A stretch of DNA of 6,374 bases from CAWDMN01 sp963803155. GTDB taxonomy: Bacteria; Acidobacteriota; Terriglobia; Versatilivoradales; Versatilivoraceae. The stretch is from positions 1 to 6,374 of the forward strand of contig CAWDMN010000117.1 of assembly GCA_963803155.1 (NCBI GenBank), written 5' to 3'. Made by a program: the position numbers and the translations under genes. Below, in pieces: positions 1-6,010 of the stretch (its first letter is position 1; every line of letters starts with the position of its first letter). The notes beneath the pieces were generated by a model. That model was not told the DNA's origin and ran no database searches. It saw nothing but the letters and a program-made list of their open reading frames with translations.

Positions 1-674
1 CTTTTCCTTGAACCGGTGCACAACTTCGAAAAGTTTTGTGCTCGAAGGAACTTCCACAACATCCTTTGTCATTATGATGGATACATTGGTTGTCAATGGC
101 AAACCATTCTCTATTGCTTTAGTGATATCACTCACCGTGATAATTCCTTTGAGTTTTCCTTGTTCGATAATAGGTGCACCATGGATGCGGTGCGCGTTGA
201 AAAGAGCGATGGCATCGAAGAGCGTGTTTGAATTCGCAAGAGTCTTTAATGGAGTGCTCATGTAATTTTTATTTTTATTTTTTGGAAGCGAGACCATCTC
301 ATATGTGGAAATGAGAAGAAGCCGTTCCCCCTCATCCATTCCGAAGATCTCTCCTTTAATTACGAGTTTATTTACCGTGGTAGGACCGATCGAAATCTGA
401 TCTCCAATCTCAAAAAGTTTGGTACTGCCAATCAGTTTGATTACTGCATGACATAGATCGGGATGGCAAAGTGTAATAAAATCAATCTCTTTGACCTTTG
501 CCCTTTTTACTATCTTTCCGTTTCGATTAATATTTACGTCGTAGTCCCCCTCATCACCACTCAAGGTTCAGGCTCTTTATACGCAAGTGCTGTTGGAATA
601 TACCCCCCTTTTGGACCTGGGACCCCGTCAACAAACCCGATTGCCTTCAGTGCTTGCATCTGGTTACGGACAGT
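1..674 (-). CDS. Archaeal-type transcriptional regulator with winged helix and CBS domains (COG2524-like), partial and frameshifted
   Basis: Read on the minus strand, 674 to about 566 encodes the end of a winged-helix domain (TVRNQMQALKAIGF, then GVPGPKGGY). After a frame change, about 564 to 1 encodes a central domain (NRNGKIVKRAKVKEIDF, ISIGPTTVNKLVIKGE, LLLISTYEMVSLPK). A first CBS domain follows (MSTPLKTLANSNTLFDAI, HRIHGAPIIEQGKLKGI, TVSDITKAI), then the start of a second (IIMTKDVVEVP). From memory this order matches the methanogen MJ1232/COG2524 regulators, in which CBS pairs bind adenosyl ligands and the N-terminus binds DNA. The ligand and targets here are unknown. The gene runs off the left edge. 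Its N-terminus is lost at 674, where sequence of a different gene begins. The frame change lies at 561-578: removing one G after AAA and one before AGTGGT would restore the reading YKSLNLSGDEGD. The ATG at 261 is internal to the protein, not the real start. The family call is firm; whether the gene is functional is not. Confidence 0.8.
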
Positions 675-1170
675 CACGGATGACGCAGCGGGCAAAAAGC
701 TCACCCAAAAGCTGACAAGTCTCGCGGTGCGCCCAGCTATTGGAAAGACGGTCTCCCCGCTCGCTCCCGCCGTCTCGGGCAAAAAATTTTTCCTCCCGAA
801 TAACGACCAGGGCATAGAATTCGTGACTCTCCAATTCAACTCCGATGGCGCGGCTTTGGTATTTCGCACTTCCAGCGGCGAGAGCAGAATCAACTGCGGA
901 GCCAGTGGCTGGAGAAAGGGACAGATCTCCTCTGCCAGCGGCCTTACCGGCAACTTGGTGGCGCCTACGGAACAGCCGGCTGCGGCCAGCGGCGCCTGGA
1001 CAAGTGACGACACTTATACCATGAAGCTTTGCCTCTACGAGACTCCGTTTTATATCACATATGTTTTCAGGTTCAATGGAGATCGGCTCTTCTTCGATTG
1101 TGAATACAACGTTGCATTTGGCCCGACAAAGCTTCCGCAACTGACTGGTTACGCCCGATCCATTGAATGA
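673..1170 (+). pseudogene. C-terminal fragment of a beta-lactamase-family serine hydrolase
   Basis: The plus frame ending in TGA at 1168-1170 gives a coherent C-terminal domain from about VTDDAAGKKLTQKL. Blocks include VSGKKFFLPNNDQGIE, LQFNSDGAALVFRT, ASGAWTSDDTYTMKLCLYET and FGPTKLPQLTGYA. I recall this beta-rich tail (W, tDtYTM, LYETPF, FNGD) at the end of secreted PF00144 serine hydrolases annotated in Chloroflexi and related bacteria. The catalytic SxxK half is absent. Upstream of 673 the same frame stays open to 463 only because it runs antisense over the regulator gene, so the ATG at 463 is not a credible start. No signal peptide or ribosome site is visible. As it stands this is a non-functional remnant or an assembly join. 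It converges on the M16 operon; whether 1170-1250 belongs to the same genome cannot be told from sequence alone. Confidence 0.62.
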
Positions 1171-1191
1171 TCGATAGCTGGATCGGCGGTA

Positions 1192-1225
1192 TCCTAAAAG
1201 AGGATTAGGCGGATCTCCTAATCTT
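1192..1225 (-). terminator. Candidate hairpin terminator downstream of the M16 operon
   Basis: AGGATTAGG (1201-1209) pairs with CCTAATCTT (1217-1225) around a 7-base loop, with one G-U wobble. Read on the minus strand, the stem is followed by CTTTTAGG, a short U-rich run. It lies 27 bases past the end of the second M16 gene and between two convergent genes, as expected for a terminator. The U tract is weak, so the call is tentative. Confidence 0.35.
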
Positions 1226-1251
1226 GGATGAATCGCATCCTTCAGTTTGCC

Positions 1252-2709
1252 TTAAAGCTTCGGGGCAGGTCCCATCAGCTCCTCGATTGACAACACTTTT
1301 AGCGGGCCCAGGTTGAGGGACTTCAGGCCCGCTTCGATTTTTTGGCGGTCGCCTACTACTACAATCGTAAGCTTGTCCATCTGGATATACTTATCAGCCA
1401 CCCGTTTCACTTCTGTGGCACTGACGGACATAATGTTGGCAATATATCGGTTAAAATAATCGTCAGGCAAATCGTAACTCACCAGTTCTCTCAGCTCCCC
1501 CGTGATATCCCTCAGCGTCTGAAAATTGTTTCGCGGAAAACTCAAGGCAATATAATTTCGAATTTTTTCCAGTTCCTCAGACGGGACTGGAGAATGAATA
1601 CCTTTCAGTTCCTTGATGAATTCCGCCAGGGCTTTATCCGTGACTTCAGTTTGCACGGAGGAACTAGCCAGGAAGGGTCCAGGCAAGGGGAGAAAATTGA
1701 ACCGCGACGCAGCCCCATACGTATAGCCATGTTCTTCCCGCAAGTTGGCATTGAGACGGGAGGTAAACGTTCCACCTAAAAGCGTGTTCATTACCACAAG
1801 GGGAAAATAATCCGCAGTCAAACGGGGCGCTCCAATCAGCCCAATATTGATAACCGATTGAGGAGCGCCGGGCTTATCCACTATTAGAATGGTGAGTGGA
1901 TTCAAGGCCGGCATTGCCGGAAGAGAAACGGCAGGGACATTTCCCTTTTTCCAACTCCCCAACTGGCGTTCCAATAAAAGCATGGTTTGGGAAGAGGTGA
2001 TATCCCCGGCCAAAACCAGGGTGGCATTGCCGGGCAGGTACCATTCCGAATGAAAACGGCGCAGATCTTCCACTGTAAACGCACGCAGAGCGGATTCTTC
2101 ATCGGCTACGAATCCATAGGGGTGACCTTTTCCGTAGAGCGCTTGGTTGAATTGGATCGCCGCCAGCAAAGGGGGCTGGTCTCGCGTTTGCAGGAGTTGG
2201 GTCAGGCGGGCTTTTCTTTTTCGTTCCAATTCATCCGCTATGAAAGCAGGTTGTATAACCATGCCAGCAAGCAAGGAAAAAGCTTTTTCCATCCGGGCGG
2301 CGGGGACATTCAAGCTGATCAAGGTGCGGTACAGATCGCTGTTGCTGGTCAGCTCAGCCCCCAGTTGTTCAACGGCTTCGGAAAATTCCAGGGCATTCCG
2401 CCCCGCGGATCCTTCCACTAGCATTTCCGCTACAAAGTTGGCCAAGCCTGCCTTCCCTGGCGGGTCTTGAACACGACCAGCCTTGACGATCAGTTCAGCC
2501 TGAACCAAAGGCAAATCGTGCTTTTCCATCAAGACCACCGACAATTCATTTTTCAACTTCAAATGCTGGAGTGCCGGAAGTTTTAAGGAGGGCGGAGCCC
2601 CTGGAAGGGGGGGCTGACTGCGATCGGGAGAAGTTTGGGCCGTTAAAACCACGGAGGAAATAATCAGGACCAGGCTCAAAATAATTATGATTTGAAGAGT
2701 CCTTTTCAC
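1252..2709 (-). CDS. M16 family peptidase-like protein, catalytically inactive subunit
   Basis: This 485-residue protein starts at GTG (2709-2707), with AGGGGG placed 7 bases upstream. Residues 1-24 form a strongly hydrophobic signal peptide or anchor (IIIILSLVLIISSVVL), followed by a proline-rich linker. The N-terminal pitrilysin fold spans about residues 45-240 and the C-terminal M16 domain about 260-470 (GGTFTSRLNANLREEHGYTYG). Where the active partner has HLFEH, this protein has NFVAE (residues 91-95), so the zinc site is missing. Inactive paralogues next to active ones are typical of bacterial M16B pairs and of the mitochondrial processing peptidase type. The inactive chain helps form the substrate chamber, and its REEHGYTYG region resembles the conserved Arg/Tyr substrate-positioning segment. 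Its start overlaps the stop of the upstream M16 gene by four bases (GTGA), pointing to coupled translation. It probably acts in the periplasm or anchored to the inner membrane. Substrate unknown. Confidence 0.88.
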   Translation of the reverse strand: MKRTLQIIIILSLVLIISSVVLTAQTSPDRSQPPLPGAPPSLKLPALQHLKLKNELSVVLMEKHDLPLVQAELIVKAGRVQDPPGKAGLANFVAEMLVEGSAGRNALEFSEAVEQLGAELTSNSDLYRTLISLNVPAARMEKAFSLLAGMVIQPAFIADELERKRKARLTQLLQTRDQPPLLAAIQFNQALYGKGHPYGFVADEESALRAFTVEDLRRFHSEWYLPGNATLVLAGDITSSQTMLLLERQLGSWKKGNVPAVSLPAMPALNPLTILIVDKPGAPQSVINIGLIGAPRLTADYFPLVVMNTLLGGTFTSRLNANLREEHGYTYGAASRFNFLPLPGPFLASSSVQTEVTDKALAEFIKELKGIHSPVPSEELEKIRNYIALSFPRNNFQTLRDITGELRELVSYDLPDDYFNRYIANIMSVSATEVKRVADKYIQMDKLTIVVVGDRQKIEAGLKSLNLGPLKVLSIEELMGPAPKL

Positions 2710-4074
2710 TGGCGCACCCCCTGGCTGGCGGCAGCCGCCATATTTTTCTGGCCGGCCGGCACAATGCCGAGAATGAAGCGGGCTTGGTCCTGCAGATAAG
2801 TTTGAGCGGCACTCTTGAGATCATCAGGATCGATGGCCTTGTAACGGTTCAGATCTTCCTTGAAGTAATCGGGATTCCCGGCCGTCATCTGGTAGTTGGT
2901 CATTTGGATGGCCCGGTCGGTAAGTTCCTCCATGCGCCTGATAAAGGTGGCTTCGGTCTGGTTCAGCACCCGGTCGAGTTCTCGGCTAGACGGGGATTGC
3001 TGCCGGATCCGATCAATCTCTTCCTGAACCACCTTCTCCAGTTCGCCCAGCGTATGTCCTTGTCGGGCGGTGACATCAATAATGAAGCGGCTTTCCAGCC
3101 GTTTGGAGGCTTGATAGACTTCGACGTTTTGCGCAATCTGCAATTCATAAACCAGTCGTTTATAGAGGCGGGAATTTTTGCCTTTCCCCAAAATCAGCGA
3201 AAGCAAATCCATTTCCGCATCCCCCGGGGAGAGATAGGAGGGGGTCAGCCAACACATATAGAGGCGTGGCAACTGGACTTTATCTTCCACCACCAGCCGC
3301 TTTTCTGAAGTCAGCATCGCCGCGGGAATGGCGGGAGGAGGAACGGGTTGGCCTGGCAGGCACATCGGCAAACCACTTTTCCACCTGGCGCCGAGTCTTG
3401 ATGGGATCAATGTCTCCTGCAATACAGAGCACGGCGTTGGTTGGTGAATAGTAGGTTTTAAAAAAATTAATCACATCATCATGGCTGGCTCTGGAAAGAT
3501 CCTCCTGGGATCCAATCACGGCCCAGTGATAAGGGTGGTCCGGCGGAAAAAGATTTTCCGGAATAAGAATTTCCGCAATGCCATAAGGTTGGTTTTCCAC
3601 TGACTGACGGCGTTCATTTTTGACCACGTCCCGCTGGGCATTCACTTTTTCCGGGGTCATGGCATTCAGCAGATATCCCATCCGGTCGGACTCCAGGAAA
3701 AGAGCCAACTCCAACGCATTGGAAGGAACGTTTTCAAAATAACTGGTGCGGTCTTCGGTGGTAAAGGCGTTGTTGTCGCCGCCGGCTGCTTCCAACCACT
3801 GATCGAACTTCCCGACCGGGACATGCTGGGAGCCCATAAACATGAGGTGTTCAAAGAGATGCGCAAAACCGGTCCTCCCGGGCTTTTCACGAGAAGATCC
3901 CACGGAGTAGTGCATGTTCACGCAAACGGAAGGAATAGTGTGGTCTTCATGGCAGATGACCTCCAATCCGTTGGACAGACGAAAGCGGGTGTAGTTGACT
4001 TTTAGCCGCGCCTCCTCAGCCCATAGCGCACCATTGAATGAAAACAGGAGCAACAGCAAAATCAGACGTTTCAT
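2706..4074 (-). CDS. M16 family zinc metallopeptidase, active subunit, with a +1 frameshift
   Basis: The gene spans two minus frames. ATG at 4074 opens a signal peptide (MKRLILLLLLFSFNGALWA), preceded by GGGAG five bases upstream. The alternative GTG at 4110 adds 12 residues ahead of the signal peptide and looks worse. The first frame gives 240 residues and carries the inverted zinc motif HLFEH (H72, E75, H76); the third ligand is probably E154 in VVKNERR. It ends sensibly in VEKWFADVPA. The protein then continues one frame over as GQPVPPPAIPAAML, and later KNSRLYKRLVYE, to TGA at 2706-2708. Skipping one base at 3351-3357 restores about 455 residues, a normal length for M16B. The change is either a sequencing indel or a real inactivating mutation. 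Without repair the protein stops after the active-site domain at 3280. It is the first gene of a two-gene operon and is expected to degrade peptides in the periplasm with its inactive partner. Confidence 0.87.
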
Positions 4075-4198
4075 ATTTTCTCCCAAACCCTCGATTCCTC
4101 CGAACCGCACAGGGAATCAAGGGGAATGAACAACTGAATTACACCCTCAATTTCACAATCTAGTTTCAGCTTTCCTGTTCGCTGCCGTTCAGTTTATC
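4075..4198. promoter_or_regulatory. Divergent intergenic region between the M16 operon and the Fis-type ORF
   Basis: These 124 bases separate the minus-strand M16 operon from the plus-strand Fis-type ORF, so promoters for both directions should lie here. I could not find a convincing sigma70 -35/-10 pair or a sigma54 -24/-12 pair on either strand. The plus frame of the Fis-type ORF stays open back to 4130 but reads as no recognisable protein. Confidence 0.35.
4080..4084 (-). promoter_or_regulatory. Ribosome binding site that fixes the M16 start at 4074
   Basis: GGGAG on the minus strand, followed by AAAAT and then ATG. It favours the start at 4074 over the upstream GTG at 4110, which has no comparable site. 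The start it selects places a signal peptide exactly at the N-terminus. Confidence 0.6.
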
Positions 4199-4411
4199 AT
4201 GTGTCCGCTCAAAACATACAATGCTGCTATGATTCTGGGTGCAATTAAAAGTGAGGGAAAAAAGGAACGTGAAGTGATTCAGGCGGAATTGAAAATCCAT
4301 GAATATCACATGACGAAAACTGCTCAATCTCTTGGACTGGAGCGAAGCCACCTCTATAAAAAATGCCAGCAGCTGGGGATCGATTTGAAAACTGAAAAAG
4401 GAGTGGATTAA
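4199..4411 (+). CDS. Orphan Fis-type (HTH_8) DNA-binding domain, like an NtrC C-terminus
   Basis: This ORF has up to 70 residues. EREVIQAELKIHEYHMTK followed by TAQSLGLERSHLYKKCQQLG is the classic C-terminal helix-turn-helix of NtrC-family sigma54 activators (the ERSHLYKK recognition helix). Such domains normally follow a receiver and an AAA+ domain of more than 250 residues. Nothing of that kind lies upstream, where the M16 operon runs the other way. The start is uncertain. The ATGs at 4199 and 4229 lack a ribosome site; the GTG at 4274 has AAGGA upstream but would leave about 45 residues. It is either a stand-alone Fis-like DNA-binding protein or the remnant of a decayed or truncated sigma54 activator. 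It sits 15 bases before the 113-residue gene and probably shares its transcript. The domain call is firm; that it is a functional gene is not. Confidence 0.65.
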   Translation: MCPLKTYNAAMILGAIKSEGKKEREVIQAELKIHEYHMTKTAQSLGLERSHLYKKCQQLGIDLKTEKGVD

Positions 4412-4413
4412 AA

Positions 4414-4418
4414 AGGAG
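4414..4418 (+). promoter_or_regulatory. Strong ribosome binding site for the 113-residue gene
   Basis: AGGAG stands 8 bases before the ATG at 4427, in the 15-base gap after the Fis-type ORF. It is the best ribosome site on the plus strand of this window and supports translation of the next gene. Confidence 0.65.
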
Positions 4419-4426
4419 ATGATCTC

Positions 4427-4768
4427 ATGCCAGAACTAACTCAGGAAAGTGACTGGAAATTCTTCAAAAGTATCAAGCAGGGCTTGCTTTCCACATTGTG
4501 TGAAAGAATCAATCTCAAGGCCCAGGAAATTCTTCAGCAAGGCAATTCCTCTCCACACGAAAAATATATGGCTCTCTATCGGCATATCATGGAGTCTGAT
4601 GCCATCATTGCCGACTGCTTCGATGACTGGAGGCGTTCCACCCTCTTTTCAAAAATCGCACAACTCTATCATCATGAATTGCTCTCAGAAGAACAGCTCC
4701 GCCATCTATCCGAAAATCCGCGGTATCTTCTAACTAAATTAGTCGGTTCGAGGGATGAAAATGGCTGA
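4427..4768 (+). CDS. Hypothetical 113-residue helical protein, family not recognised
   Basis: A complete ORF (ATG 4427, TGA 4766-4768) behind a strong ribosome site. I do not recognise a named family. The protein has no signal peptide or membrane segment, is rich in charged residues and looks almost entirely alpha-helical. Segments that look conserved in character are DWKFFKSIKQGLLSTLCERI, HEKYMALYRHI and DAIIADCFDDWRRST, with two cysteines (in TLCERI and DCFDDW). It is probably a soluble cytoplasmic protein. It follows the Fis-type ORF by 15 bases and overlaps the next small ORF, so the three may form one operon. The context suggests an accessory or regulatory role, but this is a guess. Codon use and composition look normal for the core of the window. 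Confidence 0.75.
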   Translation: MPELTQESDWKFFKSIKQGLLSTLCERINLKAQEILQQGNSSPHEKYMALYRHIMESDAIIADCFDDWRRSTLFSKIAQLYHHELLSEEQLRHLSENPRYLLTKLVGSRDENG

Positions 4769-4904
4769 TCTTGAGTCGAGTTGTGGTTTGCTGATCCAAC
4801 AGGTCCATTTAATCTTGGATCCAGTCTCGGTACGTCAGTGGAGTCATGAAATGGAAAATGAGAAAAATCCTTTCGAAATGGAAATCAGGGATTCCCATAT
4901 GTAG
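4761..4904 (+). CDS. Possible small ORF of 47 residues overlapping the 113-residue gene
   Basis: The ATG at 4761 (an in-frame ATG also lies at 4755) overlaps the end of the previous gene by 8 bases. GAGGG sits about 7 bases upstream, as in translational coupling. The product begins MADLESSCGLLIQQVHLILD and ends EMEIRDSHM before TAG (4902-4904). It is acidic, with no membrane segment and no recognised family. After the TAG the same frame stays open for a further 54 codons to 5069. It could be the start of a longer gene cut short by a stop or an indel, or it could be chance. Confidence 0.38.
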   Translation: MADLESSCGLLIQQVHLILDPVSVRQWSHEMENEKNPFEMEIRDSHM

Positions 4905-5218
4905 TCAATTTTCCACCCTCGACTTTTTGATCACACCAGAAAAAGTAAAGCCAAGGGATTGCCTCGATTGAGGGTGGCTGATCTTCTTGTACATCACCTC
5001 TCCGCCTTCCTAGTGAAATTTTTATCCAAACAGTTCTCCGAAAAAAAGTCTCACTTCGGAAGTCCGTAGGAGTTTGTAATAATATTTCTATCAAAATCGT
5101 ATATTTTAGTAGTATATTTGTACAATTCTGGCGAGGATTGTTCCTCTCAGAGTTAGTAAGATCATCCTTAATTCTCCTATTTAAATTGAACCGTTTTATC
5201 TCCAGGGAAATTTCTTCC
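4905..5218. other. AT-rich stretch without a convincing gene
   Basis: About 314 bases between the small ORF and the propeller-sensor start. It holds the nested inverted repeats at 4913-4977, an open but start-less plus frame to 5069, and a very AT-rich block at about 5070-5120. That block includes TACAAT at 5121-5126, which resembles a -10 box but lacks a matching -35. It is most likely the leader and promoter region of the sensor gene. A minus-strand ORF covering 4885-5280 has no ribosome site and no recognisable sequence. Confidence 0.5.
4913..4977. repeat. Nested inverted repeats
   Basis: CCACCCTC (4913-4920) is the exact inverse complement of GAGGGTGG (4970-4977). Inside it, ACTTTTT (4922-4928) pairs with AAAAAGT (4940-4946) around an 11-base loop. 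The outer arms enclose 49 bases. They could form a two-tier RNA structure or flank a binding site. There is no U tract directly after the outer arm, so this is not a simple terminator. Confidence 0.5.
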
Positions 5219-5434
5219 ATGCAGGCAATGAATGGCTTATTAGATCCCATCGACTTGAGATTTCCTGGGACACGATGCAAAAAAACCTGCCTATTTCATA
5301 TCATCATTTTAATTTTGTTGGAAATGCCTGCCGTTTGTTCGGACCACACCCGAACCATTCAACAATTCACCACAGAACAAGGTCTGTCTCAGAGTTCCAT
5401 CAGCAGCATTTTACAGGACAGCCGGGGTTTTGTA
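5219..5434 (+). CDS. N-terminal fragment of a secreted two-component-type beta-propeller sensor
   Basis: From ATG 5219 (AGGGAA upstream) the frame reads a basic stretch (GTRCKKTC), a hydrophobic core (LFHIIILILL) and a likely signal cleavage region (PAVCSD). QQFTTEQGLSQSSISSILQD and SRGF follow. That last block is the hallmark opening of Reg_prop beta-propeller sensors (hybrid histidine kinases and relatives), where SRGF normally leads into LWFGT and DGLNR. Here SRGF is followed directly by VLTEVGIDVG, which belongs to a different protein, so only the first blade motif survives. The ATG at 5138 in the same frame would add 27 residues before the signal peptide and is less likely. Normally such proteins sense an extracellular signal, often a polysaccharide, and act through a kinase domain. 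Nothing beyond about 5434 belongs to it. Confidence 0.72.
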
Positions 5435-5721
5435 TTGACGGAGGTGGGGATCGATGTGGGCGTACATGTGATCGATACCCTGTCGCCGCTGTTCGCGAAG
5501 CGCGGCATCATTACCCAAATTCGACATGTCGAGGATGATCGAGAAAAAGTACCTTGGCGAAGAGCGGCAGGGGAATGTACCGGTACGACACGAAGAAGAA
5601 AAAAGGCGGAAGGCCGGAAAACGAGGACGTGTATAAAATGCTCGGCGGCCCTTCGAAGAAGAAATTCGACGTCACCGAAATCCGGAGCAGTAGTTACCGT
5701 GGCCAACGCCCGCCAGGCTGA
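5435..5721 (+). pseudogene. FadJ/FadB-like 3-hydroxyacyl-CoA dehydrogenase fragment, frameshifted
   Basis: Three plus frames in turn give the second half of the dehydrogenase domain of a fatty-acid oxidation complex alpha subunit. They read LTEVGIDVGVHVIDTLSPLF (from 5435), then MIEKKYLG (about 5535-5558), then KSGRGMYRYDTKKKKGG and EDVYKMLGG (from about 5560). E. coli FadJ has the same order: DEVGIDVG, a variable helix, KNGRGFYLY, then a DP-IYPLIG-type segment. The frame changes fall at about 5505-5520 and 5556-5562. Recognisable homology ends near 5689, although the third frame runs on to TGA at 5719-5721. The enzyme oxidises 3-hydroxyacyl-CoA to 3-ketoacyl-CoA with NAD in beta-oxidation. 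This piece lacks the NAD-binding and hydratase parts and cannot work. It is joined mid-gene on both sides. Confidence 0.72.
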
Positions 5722-6010
5722 GGCCTACGGAACAGGTCCGCCTTCGCCGCCAGGCGGGACAACTTCAGCAGCCGGCCAGGTGCTCGTCGTTCCCGACATG
5801 GAAGGGCGCCGCATTGGCAGCGGCGCAAGCACCGTCCAGTGTCTGCTCACGATCGTGAACCGCGAGACGGCGGAGCGCGGCGGAGTCAGGAATTTCGCCG
5901 AGGTCGAGGCTGTTCTGCGCCGGTTCCGCATACTGATTCTGCACGCGGGCGGCGACGCGCCGTTTGCCAGCATACTCGGCGTGCAGGAAGATCTTCGTCC
6001 CGTTGCCGAC
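5690..6010 (+). pseudogene. L-fucokinase / fucose-1-phosphate guanylyltransferase N-terminal fragment, frameshifted
   Basis: From 5690 the frame reads VVTVANARQAEAY. A neighbouring frame supplies EQVRLRRQAGQLQQ, and the first frame resumes with GQVLVVPDMEGRRIGSGAST, LLTIVNRETAERGG, EVEAVLRRFRILI and LHAGGD. After another shift near 5960-5964 it reads LPAYSACRKIFVPLP. From memory this is the nucleotidyltransferase part of bifunctional FKGP-type enzymes: the DxEGRRIGSGGST nucleotide-binding stretch, then HAGGDSRRLPAY and GKIFVPLP. These enzymes make GDP-fucose from free fucose for surface glycans. The C-terminal GHMP kinase half is absent. At least three frame changes occur in 320 bases. The sequence is markedly GC-richer than the core of the window. 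It is joined to the FadJ piece at about 5685-5690 and to RsmH at about 6001-6020. Confidence 0.7.

Noticed and set aside
463..672. N-terminal extension of the hydrolase frame back to ATG 463
   Set aside because: It lies antisense over the well-conserved regulator sequence, contains no hydrolase homology and has no ribosome site.
561..1140. Minus-strand open frames of about 150 residues over the hydrolase fragment
   Set aside because: Above 674 they are antisense shadows of the hydrolase. Only the segment below 674 is real, and it is reported as part of the regulator.
1342..3308. Plus-strand frames of 107-174 residues under the M16 genes
   Set aside because: They are antisense to two clearly conserved peptidase genes and carry no motifs of their own.
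5098..5126. Sigma70 promoter with TACAAT as -10 box
   Set aside because: The hexamers at 16-18 bases upstream (around CGTATA) do not resemble a -35 box, and AT-rich DNA yields such matches by chance.
4885..5280. Minus-strand frame of 131 residues
   Set aside because: TTG start without a ribosome site, overlaps the sensor signal peptide and the small ORF, and shows no recognisable motif.
5747..5757. Palindrome CCGCCAGGCGG
   Set aside because: It sits inside the arginine-rich coding stretch RRQAG of the fucokinase fragment and is explained by codon content.
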